29,057 nt of DNA from Lachnoclostridium sp. UBA5725 (lineage in GTDB: Bacteria; Bacillota; Clostridia; Lachnospirales; Lachnospiraceae). The position numbers and the translations under genes are program-made. Positions 1 to 7,747 of this stretch are shown here, in pieces (the stretch's first letter is position 1; every line of letters begins with the position of its first letter). The notes beneath the pieces were generated by a model. That model had not been told where the DNA came from, ran no database searches, and saw nothing but the letters and a program-made list of their open reading frames with translations. Location: the NCBI GenBank assembly GCA_002419585.1, contig DIGJ01000001.1:1-29057 (forward strand). The letters run 5' to 3'.

Positions 1-50
1 ATAATTACGTACTGCTCTTGTGCTTTCATTGATAATATAACCTTTCGCAT
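1..50 (-). CDS. Partial transposase N-terminus, ISNCY-like (cut by window edge)
   Basis: Read on the minus strand, an ATG at 50 opens a frame that runs off the window and encodes MRKVILSMKAQEQYVI. A GAGGAG ribosome site lies seven bases upstream (about 59-64 on the plus strand). The pattern M-x-K-V-x-L-x-M-x-x-Q-x-x-Y is how I remember ISNCY-family transposases of clostridia beginning, just before their helix-turn-helix. Only 16 codons are visible, so the family call is recognition of a short pattern, not a domain match. The bases to its right (75-130) hold small palindromes and could be the element's end. Confidence 0.45.
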   Translation of the reverse strand, partial: MRKVILSMKAQEQYVI

Positions 51-80
51 TTGTAGTCTCCTCATTTCTTATAGTTATGC

Positions 81-114
81 GGGATAAGTATCCCATATGG
101 AGTCCGAATAGGAC
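81..114. repeat. Two small palindromes, possible IS end
   Basis: GGGATAAGTATCCC (81-94) and GTCC-GAATA-GGAC (102-114) lie directly upstream of the minus-strand transposase start. Short palindromes next to a transposase start often belong to the terminal region of the element. The exact end and any target duplication cannot be placed from one side. Confidence 0.3.
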
Positions 115-185
115 ATAATCATATGTGGTATATAAAGACATTATCAGAAATGGGGCATACAGCACTTTTTTAATACAAAAATAAA

Positions 186-214
186 TTGACAAAATATACC
201 AATAGGTATATTAT
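186..214 (+). promoter_or_regulatory. Sigma-A promoter of the maltodextrin operon
   Basis: A perfect -35 TTGACA (186-191), a 17-base spacer and a -10 TATTAT (209-214) predict transcription starting near 221. That places the first base of operator 1 at or next to +1, so a repressor bound there would block initiation directly. Confidence 0.8.
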
Positions 215-220
215 AGAAAT

Positions 221-236
221 ATGCAAACGGTTGCAT
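221..236. promoter_or_regulatory. LacI-family operator 1
   Basis: ATGCAAACGGTTGCAT is a 16-base inverted repeat with one mismatched pair and a central CG, the usual architecture of LacI/GalR/MalR operators. It sits on the predicted transcription start of the operon and is repeated exactly at 288-303. The repressor encoded immediately downstream is the likely ligand-controlled binder. Confidence 0.8.
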
Positions 237-287
237 GAAAGAAAAAATATACTTTAAAGATGAAAAGCATATTTTTTTTACTACTTT

Positions 288-303
288 ATGCAAACGGTTG
301 CAT
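288..303. promoter_or_regulatory. LacI-family operator 2 (identical copy)
   Basis: An exact second copy of the 16-base operator, starting 67 bases after the first and ending 10 bases before the ribosome site of the repressor gene. Two identical operators at this distance suit a roadblock or a short repression loop, as in other LacI-type systems. The pair also implies autoregulation of the repressor gene. Confidence 0.8.
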
Positions 304-322
304 GAGAAAGGCGGAGGATAAA

Positions 323-1345
323 ATGGCAGTAACAATAAAAGACATCGCAAAACAGGTAGGAGTGGCACCTTCTACGGTATCCCGCGTAATCAATGGAAGT
401 GCGGTTATATCACAAGAGACAAAAGATAAGATAATGAAAGCAATGGTAGAGATGGATTATCATCCGAACAGCCTTGCAAGAAATTTTGCCAATGGAAGTA
501 CTTATGCAATTGGTCTGGTCATCGATGCCAGTGATGATAATACATTTTCAAATGCATTTTTTAATCGAAGTGTATATGCAATTGAAACGGTGGTTCAGGA
601 AAACGGATACAATTTATTAATTACGAATGATCGGGACGATGACAAGCGCTCCTCAGTAGAAAAATTAGTGTTTGAGAAAAAGGTAGATGGGATTATTTTA
701 CCTAGTTCAAGTGCAACTCCCAAATTAATTCGGCTATTAAAGAAAAATAATTTTCCATTTATTATATTGGGCGAGCCAGAAATTGAAAAAAATGAAACTA
801 GTTGGGTTGATGTAAACAATGCGCTTGGTAGTGAAACGGCAGTAAAGCATTTATATCAAAATGGATATCAAAAAATTGCTTTTATCTTAGAAAACCGGAC
901 GACAGTATTTGCAAAAAATCGTGTGGAGGGCTATGAAAAGGCATTAGAAGAGAAAGGGTGTGGAGAAAAGGAGGATTATATAAAAGATTGTGGTGGAAAG
1001 GTAGAAAATGCGTTTGAAATTACGAAAGAGTTACTTCGTCAAGCGAATGCACCAGATGCAATTTTATGTTCCAATAATGTAATTGCATATCAGGTACTGT
1101 GTGCACTGAAAGAAATAAATGTATCTACTCCAAATGATGTAGGGGTCATGACTTTTGATAATTATCCATTCTCAGAATATATGGATCCTCCCTTATCTGT
1201 GGTAGATGTTGATACCTTTCGCTTGGGTGAGCAGGCAGCGACCAATCTGATTAAGAAGATACAAAATGCAGATTATGAAAATCAGCAAACCATTATCGCA
1301 ACGAAGTTAATCATTCGTGAGTCTACCAAAGGAAAAACAAAGTAA
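323..1345 (+). CDS. LacI/MalR-family transcriptional repressor of the maltodextrin operon
   Basis: A 340-residue LacI-family regulator. The N-terminus (VTIKDIAKQVGVAPSTVSRV, residues 3-22) is the classic LacI helix-turn-helix followed by the hinge helix at about 45-58; the rest is a periplasmic-binding-protein-like sugar sensor. I chose the ATG at 323 because GGAGG (313-317) lies just upstream; the in-frame ATG at 260 would sit between the two operators and has no ribosome site. It is the first gene of an operon with a maltodextrin hydrolase and a sugar ABC transporter, so maltose or maltodextrin is the likely inducer. The ligand is inferred from context. Two identical operators upstream indicate that it controls its own operon. 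Confidence 0.9.
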   Translation: MAVTIKDIAKQVGVAPSTVSRVINGSAVISQETKDKIMKAMVEMDYHPNSLARNFANGSTYAIGLVIDASDDNTFSNAFFNRSVYAIETVVQENGYNLLITNDRDDDKRSSVEKLVFEKKVDGIILPSSSATPKLIRLLKKNNFPFIILGEPEIEKNETSWVDVNNALGSETAVKHLYQNGYQKIAFILENRTTVFAKNRVEGYEKALEEKGCGEKEDYIKDCGGKVENAFEITKELLRQANAPDAILCSNNVIAYQVLCALKEINVSTPNDVGVMTFDNYPFSEYMDPPLSVVDVDTFRLGEQAATNLIKKIQNADYENQQTIIATKLIIRESTKGKTK

Positions 1346-1377
1346 AAGTTTGCGAAGGCGGACAGAAAGGGGAAGAT

Positions 1378-3165
1378 ATGATTAAAGAAGCGATTTCTCA
1401 CGAAAATACCGTGCGGTTTATATATCCAAAATCGAGAGAATGCTTGACATTTCGCATACGCGTTGGAAGAGAAGACATGAAACGATGTCAATTGATTTAT
1501 TTTGCACGCACGAATCCGGAAGAAAAGAAGAGCGAAGAAATGATATGGAAGTATCGGGATGCACTGTTTGATTACTTTGAGGCTGATGTTTATTTTTCTA
1601 AGATTGCCAGATATCAAAAATACTATTTTTGTCTGGAAGATAGAAGTGGGAAGGTAGAATATTTTACGATTTATGGACCTTCCAAGAAGGAGCCAACGGA
1701 GGGATATTTTGAATATCTCTATGTAAATGAGGGTGACACAATAAAAGTCCCAGAATGGTCCAAAGGACAGATTTATTATCAGATATTTCCAGAACGTTTC
1801 TGTAATGGTAATAAAGATAATGATCCAAAAGATTTGGCTGCCTGGGGAAGTTTACCAACGAGAGAAAATTTTATGGGGGGCGACCTTGCCGGCATAATAA
1901 GTAACTTGGGTTATTTAAAAGATCTTGGGGTCCAATGCATTTATCTCAATCCAATCTTCAAAGGTGATTTTAATCATAAATATGCTACCACCGATTATTA
2001 TGAAATTGCACCGGAATTTGGAACAAAAGAGGATTTTAAAAGTTTGATGGAGGCATGCCATGAAAGGAACATAAAAGTGATATTGGATGGAGTATTTAAT
2101 CATACCGGTATACACTTTGGGCCATTTCAGGACATTTTGGAAAAGCAGGAAAATTCGATTTATAAGGATTGGTTTTACATTACTGAATTTCCAGTCAATG
2201 TATCGCATCATAATTATGAATGCGTAGGAGCTTATAAGTGGATGCCAAAGCTTAACACCTCAAATAATGAGGTAATGGAGTACATATTAAACGTAATGGA
2301 GTATTGGATAAAAAACTATGGAATTGATGGATGGCGACTTGATGTAGCAGACGAAGTGGATGAACGTGTTTGGCAGGAAGCAAAAGTTCGACTAAAAGAG
2401 AAATATCCCAATATCTTATTATTAGGTGAAACCTGGGGATATGGACTTAACATGATGCTAGGAAATCAGTTAGATGGTGTCATGAATTATATCTTTCGTG
2501 ATGCTGCCAGAGATTTCTTTGCCTGTGAGAGCATTGGTACAAGGGAACTCGATCATCGAGTAAATCAAATGTTGGCAGCCTATTATTCAGAAGCAAAGCA
2601 CAGCTTATACAATCTGCTCGACAGCCATGATACAGAACGATTCTTATTTCTTTGTGGTGAGGATAAGCGAAGGTTAAAACTTGCGGTGGCATTTCAATTC
2701 TTATTCTTAGGAGCACCGGTCATTTATTATGGCGATGAGGTAGGTATCACGGGTGGAAAGGATCCATATTGCCGCAAAGCAATGGAGTGGGATGAAAGGA
2801 AGCAAGACATAGAGCTTCGTAGCTGGTACCAGAAATTAGCAAAGATCCGCATGCAAGAAACCTGTATTCAAATCGGAGAGTATGCAACAAATATATGCGA
2901 AGAAGAGTCCTCCATATTTGGATTTATTCGATTCACCGATAAAGAAGCAATTTATGTTCTTTTTAATCGAAGTGAAGAAGCAGAAACAATTGTACTTCCG
3001 GTACTTCGAAAAGGAATCTATCAGAATATGCTGACAGGAGAAACAACTACTTCACAAGAGATAGCAATTAGAGAAAAATTCTATAATGGGGACGTTTTGG
3101 CATATGGGGGGAAGGTTAGAGAAAAAGTAGAACCATATTCCATGAAAGTCATAAAACAAATTTAA
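1378..3165 (+). CDS. Cytoplasmic GH13 maltodextrin hydrolase (neopullulanase/cyclomaltodextrinase type)
   Basis: A 595-residue alpha-amylase-family enzyme. An N-terminal beta domain of about 120 residues resembling CBM34 precedes the (beta/alpha)8 barrel, which suits subfamily GH13_20 (neopullulanase, maltogenic amylase, cyclomaltodextrinase). The catalytic triad is visible: nucleophile D322 in GWRLDVAD, acid/base E351 in LLGETW, and D418 in LLDSHDTER. There is no signal peptide, so it should cleave imported maltodextrins or cyclodextrins inside the cell. It starts 32 bases after the repressor gene behind AAAGGGGAAG, and its TAA overlaps an ATG 15 bases before the real binding-protein start. 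Exact bond preference (alpha-1,4 against alpha-1,6, or transglycosylation) cannot be read from sequence alone. Confidence 0.9.
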   Translation: MIKEAISHENTVRFIYPKSRECLTFRIRVGREDMKRCQLIYFARTNPEEKKSEEMIWKYRDALFDYFEADVYFSKIARYQKYYFCLEDRSGKVEYFTIYGPSKKEPTEGYFEYLYVNEGDTIKVPEWSKGQIYYQIFPERFCNGNKDNDPKDLAAWGSLPTRENFMGGDLAGIISNLGYLKDLGVQCIYLNPIFKGDFNHKYATTDYYEIAPEFGTKEDFKSLMEACHERNIKVILDGVFNHTGIHFGPFQDILEKQENSIYKDWFYITEFPVNVSHHNYECVGAYKWMPKLNTSNNEVMEYILNVMEYWIKNYGIDGWRLDVADEVDERVWQEAKVRLKEKYPNILLLGETWGYGLNMMLGNQLDGVMNYIFRDAARDFFACESIGTRELDHRVNQMLAAYYSEAKHSLYNLLDSHDTERFLFLCGEDKRRLKLAVAFQFLFLGAPVIYYGDEVGITGGKDPYCRKAMEWDERKQDIELRSWYQKLAKIRMQETCIQIGEYATNICEEESSIFGFIRFTDKEAIYVLFNRSEEAETIVLPVLRKGIYQNMLTGETTTSQEIAIREKFYNGDVLAYGGKVREKVEPYSMKVIKQI

Positions 3166-3179
3166 TGGAGGTAGGTATT

Positions 3180-4502
3180 ATGAAAAAGGGCAAAAAAATA
3201 CTGGCAATTGTTCTCACAACTGTAATAAGCTTGGCGGCGTTCACAGGCTGCGGAAAATCACCAGTAGTATCTGAAACCACCCAAAAGGGCGATGATTCAG
3301 CAACAACACAAGAATCGGAAGAACCAAAAAGTGATGAAGCAGTTACGATTAACTTTTGGCATCATTACAGCGCACAATCCGCTGAAAATGAAACACTTGT
3401 AAATGTACTCATACCTAAGTTTGAATCAGAAAATCCTGGAATCAAAGTAAATGCAGTATCTCATGAATGGGCTGATTTACATGAAAAAATCTTAATTAGT
3501 GCAAAATCAGATACGCTTCCTGATGTAGCGCGCCTCGATAGTGCTTGGGTTCCCGAATTTCAAAAAATGGGTATTCTCGTTTCTTTAGATGAAGAAATGA
3601 GTGATTACCAATCCGTAGCAGATGGATTATTGGAAAGTGCAATGAGTACCGCATCGATTGATGGGCATTTCTTTGGTCTTGCACTTAATACAAATTCAAA
3701 AATCTTGTTTTATAATGTAAAAGCTTTTGAAAAAGCAGGATTGGAAGCTCCAAAAACAATGGAAGACTTTGTAAAGGCAGCAAAAACACTATCTGGAACC
3801 AACGAAAATGGGCAGCAAGTTTGGGGATATGATGAACCAGCACTTGCGGGATGGAATCTATGCCCATTTATCTGGAGCTGCGGTGGTGAAATTACCAATC
3901 CGGAGCAAACAAAAGCAAGTGGATATATCAATGGTAAAGAAACAGTAACAGCAATTGAAATGTTTGCTGATCTCTACAAGGATAGCGCCATTACTGGTTG
4001 GAACAGCGGCGATATACCGATGACGGATGGTTTTGGAACCGAACGATATATGATGCTACTGGAAGGTCCTTGGAAAGTAGCTGAATTAGCAGGTGCTTAT
4101 CCTGATATGGAATATGCAACGGTTGATATGCCAGCAGGTGATGGAGGATCTCATTCCGTACTTGGCGGAGAAGACATCTCTATGTTCAATACAGCAAATA
4201 AAGAAGCTGCTTGGAAATTTATGCAATTTATGACAGGAGAATACGCACAAACAGAAATGGCTAAATGTGGTCAGATTCCTGTAAACAAAGTAGCTCTTGA
4301 AAGTGATACTGTAAATAATGCTGATTTTGCTCCATTCCTGGAAGCAATTAAGAATGCGAAATCCCGTCCAACGGTTGCAAGTTGGTCGGAAATTGATAAT
4401 GAACTTTCAGTTGCAGTTATGTCTGTTATGAACGGAGATAAAACCGCTCAGGAAGCTATGGATGAACTGGCAGTGAAAGTAGATGCATTACTTACCGAAT
4501 AA
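3180..4502 (+). CDS. malE: Maltodextrin-type ABC transporter substrate-binding lipoprotein
   Basis: A 440-residue family-1 extracellular solute-binding protein. It starts with a lipoprotein signal: KKGKK, a hydrophobic stretch, and FTGC with C24 as the lipidated cysteine; F at -3 is unusual but tolerated. An acidic Ser/Thr-rich linker follows (about 25-55), then the binding fold beginning TINFWHHYSAQS. The ATG at 3180 has GGAGG upstream; the ATG at 3165 lies inside the previous stop codon and would add five residues before the signal peptide. Its position between a maltodextrin hydrolase and MalF/MalG-like permeases makes maltodextrins the likely ligand. This is inferred from context, since the family also binds many other sugars. 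Confidence 0.85.
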   Translation: MKKGKKILAIVLTTVISLAAFTGCGKSPVVSETTQKGDDSATTQESEEPKSDEAVTINFWHHYSAQSAENETLVNVLIPKFESENPGIKVNAVSHEWADLHEKILISAKSDTLPDVARLDSAWVPEFQKMGILVSLDEEMSDYQSVADGLLESAMSTASIDGHFFGLALNTNSKILFYNVKAFEKAGLEAPKTMEDFVKAAKTLSGTNENGQQVWGYDEPALAGWNLCPFIWSCGGEITNPEQTKASGYINGKETVTAIEMFADLYKDSAITGWNSGDIPMTDGFGTERYMMLLEGPWKVAELAGAYPDMEYATVDMPAGDGGSHSVLGGEDISMFNTANKEAAWKFMQFMTGEYAQTEMAKCGQIPVNKVALESDTVNNADFAPFLEAIKNAKSRPTVASWSEIDNELSVAVMSVMNGDKTAQEAMDELAVKVDALLTE

Positions 4503-4582
4503 TGGATATGGGTTTAACAAACTCATTTCATTATAATACGATAAAAACATCAAGTCAACGAGATTGACAGCTAGGGACGCAC

Positions 4583-4673
4583 AAAGCATGCGAAAGGGGA
4601 GCAAGTGCGAAGGAAAGACCTCGCACTCCCTGATTGAAAGGCATGCTAAAGCATACGAAAGGGGAGCAAGTGC
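4583..4673 (+). repeat. Direct repeat pair in the malE–malF gap
   Basis: A 26-base sequence at 4583-4608 recurs at 4648-4673 with one mismatch (G to A at 4590/4655). Its core, CGAAAGGGGAGCAAGTGC, includes GGGGAG, which in the second copy serves as the ribosome site of malF. The first copy forms the 5' arm of a hairpin. The arrangement looks like a duplication of the malF leader. The similarity fades after the repeat (GAAGGAAAGACC against GAAGAAGAAAACC), hinting at a slightly longer ancient unit. Confidence 0.8.
4596..4631 (+). promoter_or_regulatory. Intercistronic stem-loop between malE and malF
   Basis: GGGA (4597-4600) and GTGCGA (4605-4610) pair with TCGCAC and TCCC (4621-4630) around a four-base bulge, with GG/CC continuing the stem inside the loop. 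No T-run follows, so it is unlikely to be a full terminator. Such hairpins after a binding-protein gene usually protect the upstream message from 3' decay, so that the binding protein is made in excess over the permeases. That role is inferred. Confidence 0.65.
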
Positions 4674-4677
4674 AAGT

Positions 4678-5565
4678 ATGAAGAAGAAAACCATGGGTAA
4701 TAAACTGCAGATTGGTGTGTTACTCCTTCCGGGGTTACTGATTTTTGGGATTTTCACCGTATATCCTATCTTCAAACTATTTATTATGAGTTTTTTTAAA
4801 TGGGATTTCGGTTCGATGCTGGAGCAGCAATTCATAGGAATGCAAAATTATAAAGAAGTCTTAGGGGATACCTATTTTCGGACCTCTTTTGTAAATACGC
4901 TGGTTTATACGCTGGTGACCGTGCCGGCGCAGATGATACTTGGTTTATTAGTCGCTGTATTTATTAACAGTATCGCTCACCTCAAAGTAAGCTTTCGCGT
5001 ACTCTACTATTTGCCGGTTATCACTTCGTGGGTCATTGCATCTTTGGTATTCAAATACATCTTTAATACGGAGGGAATGTTAAATTACTTTTTAACCAAT
5101 GTCATCCATGTTACCAGTCAGAATATAAGATGGCTTGATAGCAGATGGAGTGGATTATCCGTTGCAATGCTTCTAGGAACGTGGAAAGGAATCGGCTGGA
5201 ACATGGTGGTTTTCCTGGCAGCATTGCAAACGGTACCAATGGAGCTTTATGAGGTCGCAGGAATTGATGGAGCAGGAACAATCAAAAAATTCTTCCATGT
5301 AACCATCCCTTGCATCCGTGGTACGATCTTGTTCGCTCTTGTTATGCTGACAATTGGAGGGTTTAATGTATTTACCTCAATAAAGATGATAACCGGAGGA
5401 GAACCCGGACATCAGACAGATACGATACTTACATGGATGTACTATAAAGCATTTAGTACAGGTAAATTTGGTTATTCTGCAGCGTTATCTTTTATCATTG
5501 CAGTATGCTTAGCACTACTAGCAGCCCTGCAATTTAAATTGATGAAAAATAATGAGAAAGGGTAG
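4678..5565 (+). CDS. malF: Sugar ABC transporter permease, MalF type
   Basis: A 295-residue integral membrane permease of the binding-protein-dependent (BPD_transp_1) family, with about six membrane segments starting at GVLLLPGLLIFGIF. The cytoplasmic EAA loop that docks the ATPase is visible near MELYEVAGIDGAGTIKKFFH. The ATG at 4678 follows GGGGAG by eleven bases and gives a normal N-terminus. The frame is open back to 4564, but that stretch is the repeated leader and hairpin and would add a hydrophilic tail unlike the family, so I exclude it. It pairs with the next gene to form the membrane channel. Confidence 0.85.
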   Translation: MKKKTMGNKLQIGVLLLPGLLIFGIFTVYPIFKLFIMSFFKWDFGSMLEQQFIGMQNYKEVLGDTYFRTSFVNTLVYTLVTVPAQMILGLLVAVFINSIAHLKVSFRVLYYLPVITSWVIASLVFKYIFNTEGMLNYFLTNVIHVTSQNIRWLDSRWSGLSVAMLLGTWKGIGWNMVVFLAALQTVPMELYEVAGIDGAGTIKKFFHVTIPCIRGTILFALVMLTIGGFNVFTSIKMITGGEPGHQTDTILTWMYYKAFSTGKFGYSAALSFIIAVCLALLAALQFKLMKNNEKG

Positions 5566-5576
5566 GAGGAGCAAAA

Positions 5577-6416
5577 ATGAAAACAAAATACATAAAAATG
5601 ACTTTCCTCTATTTGCTCTTAGTTGCGGGGATTATAGTCGTAGTTATGCCTATGGTATATATGATTAGTACATCTTTAAAACCAAATGGAGCACTGTATG
5701 AGTTTCCACCCAAGTTTTTCCCACAATTAAGCGAAATAACGTTGGAAAACTACCAATTTATTATCGGTCAAGGCAAATTCTATGTGAATTTCTTCAATAG
5801 CATTTTCGTTTCCGTCACGACCGTTTTGATAGCAGCAATGGTTGCTTCTGCTATGGGATTTTGTATTGCGCGTTTCGATTTCTTTGGAAAAAAGTTTTTG
5901 TTTATCTTTATTTTACTAACCATGATCATACCGGGAACAACATTGATTGTTCCCCAGTATGAACTGGCGGTTAAGCTAAAGGTAATCAATAAGCTTTCGG
6001 GGCTGATTCCATTTTATATTGCCTGGGTCATTCCCTATTCTACATTCATGATTAAAGGGTTTGTTGAGAATATTCCAAAGGAGTTGGATGAAGCAATTTA
6101 TATGGATGGTGGTTCTGTCTTTACTGTATTCTTTCGGATTATATTACCATTGGCAAAACCGGGAATAGCCTCGGTATCCATCTTTAATTTTCTGACGGCA
6201 TGGGAGGAGTTTCCATGGGCCAATACGGTAATCAACGATAATTTAAAAAGGACATTGCCAATTGCGATATCTGGTTTCTTCGGTCAACATCAGTTCACAC
6301 AATGGGGTTATGTATTTGCACTATCCGTACTTAGCTTGATTCCAATCTTGCTTGTTTTTATCTTTTGTCAAAAGTTTTTTGTTGCCGGTCTTACAACTGG
6401 CGGAGTGAAAGGATAG
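5577..6416 (+). CDS. malG: Sugar ABC transporter permease, MalG type
   Basis: A 279-residue permease with about six membrane segments, the normal length for MalG-like proteins. The EAA motif is at PKELDEAIYMDGGSVFTVFF, and the MalG-type PMVYMISTSLKPN lies after the first membrane segment. It starts behind GTAGGAGGAG, 11 bases after malF. It ends the recognisable transporter operon. No ATP-binding subunit follows; many Firmicutes use one shared ATPase (MsmX/MalK type) for several such transporters, and that must be encoded elsewhere. Confidence 0.88.
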   Translation: MKTKYIKMTFLYLLLVAGIIVVVMPMVYMISTSLKPNGALYEFPPKFFPQLSEITLENYQFIIGQGKFYVNFFNSIFVSVTTVLIAAMVASAMGFCIARFDFFGKKFLFIFILLTMIIPGTTLIVPQYELAVKLKVINKLSGLIPFYIAWVIPYSTFMIKGFVENIPKELDEAIYMDGGSVFTVFFRIILPLAKPGIASVSIFNFLTAWEEFPWANTVINDNLKRTLPIAISGFFGQHQFTQWGYVFALSVLSLIPILLVFIFCQKFFVAGLTTGGVKG

Positions 6417-6454
6417 TTGCAATAACGAATAAAAACATTCACACAGAGAAAAAT

Positions 6455-6592
6455 GATGGCATAAATCAGATCTGTGCTGTAATCGAGGAAAATACGGCAA
6501 TGGCGGAAGAAAGTTCAGCAAGCAGTCAGGAAATGGCATCACAAGCACAGATGCTGAAAGTATTGGTGGAGCAATATAACTTAAGAAAGTAA
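6455..6592 (+). pseudogene. C-terminal remnant of a methyl-accepting chemotaxis protein
   Basis: In the frame ending at the TAA of 6590-6592 there are 45 residues beginning DGINQICAVIEENTAMAEES and ending LVEQYNLRK. This matches the extreme C-terminus of chemoreceptors: the GINQ helix, the EENTAMAEESSASSQEM methylation-helix segment, and the final SQAQMLKVLVEQY. Nothing upstream in any frame continues the receptor, because malG ends only 38 bases before. The scrap has no internal stop, suggesting a fairly recent truncation in which the transporter operon replaced the rest of the receptor gene. Confidence 0.75.
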
Positions 6593-6598
6593 GTAGGA

Positions 6599-6639
6599 AA
6601 ATAGCCCTAGGCCTTTATTCATAAGGTTTTGGGCTATTT
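6599..6639 (+). terminator. Terminator-like hairpin after malG/MCP remnant
   Basis: AAATAGCCC (6599-6607) pairs with GGGCTATTT (6631-6639), with further pairing of CCTT/AAGG inside the loop. Only a short T-run within the 3' arm follows, so termination may be incomplete. It was probably the terminator of the lost chemoreceptor gene and now closes the mal operon. Confidence 0.55.
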
Positions 6640-6684
6640 ACACAAAAAATAGGCCAAAAGATGGAAAAAATTAACATTATTTCC

Positions 6685-6713
6685 TTGATTTTTCAAAAAC
6701 AATCTGATATGAT
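6685..6713 (+). promoter_or_regulatory. Sigma-A promoter without a following gene
   Basis: TTGATT (6685-6690), a 17-base spacer and TATGAT (6708-6713) make a good vegetative promoter that would start transcription near 6720. The next 300 bases have no credible reading frame before a strong terminator at 6983-7029. Confidence 0.55.
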
Positions 6714-6719
6714 TTATTT

Positions 6720-7029
6720 GAAAGTGAAATTTAGCGAATTAAGAAAAGGAAAGTCGATTTTAGTCGCTAAAGCTTTAGGCAATAATTACAATTCCACACG
6801 TAAGATAATCTTGGAAGATCGTTCTTTTTTATCTCTTTGAGCGATTCAATATTCTTTATTTTCCCTCATTAAATGAAAAACCAATACTAACACCATCTGT
6901 GCACGAATCATTCGGGGCACTTTGTCGTTGTACGTTTGTTTTCTGCATGCGGAGATGACGACATTATCTATTATTCTCTAAGAATGTGGCTAACTTAGGT
7001 GAAATATCTCCTAGGTTAACCACATTTTT
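6720..7029 (+). other. Gene-less interval bounded by promoter and terminator; possible untranslated RNA
   Basis: About 310 bases contain no open frame with a ribosome site on either strand. Near the predicted start, TTTAGCGA (6730-6737) is perfectly complementary to TCGCTAAA (6764-6771), giving an eight-base stem over a 26-base loop. The middle is AT-rich and featureless to my eye, and the end is a strong terminator. It could be a small RNA or a decayed leader. I do not recognise a known RNA family. Confidence 0.35.
6983..7029 (+). terminator. Rho-independent terminator
   Basis: AATGTGG (6983-6989) pairs with CCACATT, and TAACTTAGG pairs with CCTAGGTTA inside it, with only small interruptions. 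A TTTTT run at 7025-7029 follows directly. This is a strong forward terminator placed 100 bases before the sigma factor gene, isolating it from upstream transcription. Confidence 0.8.
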
Positions 7030-7129
7030 CATATTTTTATATTTATGTTAAAATAAAATGAACCAACCAACACTAAGTTTGCTCTTATAGATAGGTGCAC
7101 CAATAAAACAAAATAAAGGAGGAAGGGTT

Positions 7130-7699
7130 TTGGAAGATGATCAACTTGTACGCATGATCCAAAACGGGAGTCGGGATGCGTTCGATTTGCTATATGAAAG
7201 ATATAAAAACCAGGCTATGCGCTCAATGTATTTGATTACAAACAGTCGGTATGACTGTGAGGATATTGTGCAGGAAGCCTTTGTGAAAAGTTATCTTCAT
7301 ATTGGAGAATTAACGGATGTGACACAATTTAAATCCTGGTTTTTTCAGATTTTATATCGAACGGCATGGCATTATATAAAGAAAAACAAAAAAGAGGCTC
7401 CAACGGAGGAAATTGCAGAATACTTAAATGATTCAAAACTACCATCTTCCTTAGATGAAGTAATCAAATCAGAAACAAATAAAGTGCTAAGACATGAAAT
7501 TGAAAACCTTGATGTGAAGCATCGATCAGTAGTTGTGTTGTACTATTATAATGAACTTTCCGTAGCGGAAATTGCAAAAATAGTAGGTTGCTTTGAAGGA
7601 ACGGTAAAATCAAGGTTAGCCAATGCCAGAAGGAAATTGCGAGATTCGCTAAAGGAAGAAGATATGAATAATATCACTTATTTAAGGCGCGCACAATAA
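7130..7699 (+). CDS. ECF-type RNA polymerase sigma factor
   Basis: A 189-residue sigma-70 factor of the extracytoplasmic-function class, with only regions 2 and 4. Region 2 occupies about residues 10-75 (AFDLLYERYKNQA, YDCEDIVQEAFVKSYL, FKSWFFQILYRTAWHYIKK). Region 4 is about 115-165 (HRSVVVLYYYNELSVAEIA, then GTVKSRLANARRKLR as the DNA-recognition helix). The start is a TTG with AAAGGAGGAAG about eight bases upstream; no ATG gives a complete region 2. The next gene encodes a one-segment membrane protein typical of an anti-sigma factor, so envelope stress control is likely. TGAACC at 7059-7064 could be an ECF-type -35 for autoregulation, but the matching -10 is weak. Confidence 0.9.
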   Translation: MEDDQLVRMIQNGSRDAFDLLYERYKNQAMRSMYLITNSRYDCEDIVQEAFVKSYLHIGELTDVTQFKSWFFQILYRTAWHYIKKNKKEAPTEEIAEYLNDSKLPSSLDEVIKSETNKVLRHEIENLDVKHRSVVVLYYYNELSVAEIAKIVGCFEGTVKSRLANARRKLRDSLKEEDMNNITYLRRAQ

Positions 7700-7747
7700 A
7701 GATTGGGAATTCGATGTGCAAAATAGATGCGCAGGATTGGAGAAAGA

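Noticed and set aside
260..322. N-terminal extension of the LacI-type repressor from an ATG at 260
   Set aside because: It spans the second operator, has no ribosome site, and the HTH normally begins within a few residues of the start, as it does from 323.
4564..4677. A 38-residue N-terminal extension of MalF
   Set aside because: The open frame runs through the direct repeat and hairpin; a good ribosome site and normal MalF start occur at 4678.
6725..6785. Possible c-di-GMP-I (GEMM) riboswitch, because of TCGCTAAAGCTTTAGGC resembling the CGCAAAGC core
   Set aside because: The GGCAAACC segment, tetraloop and second helix are missing, and no gene lies in the position it would control.
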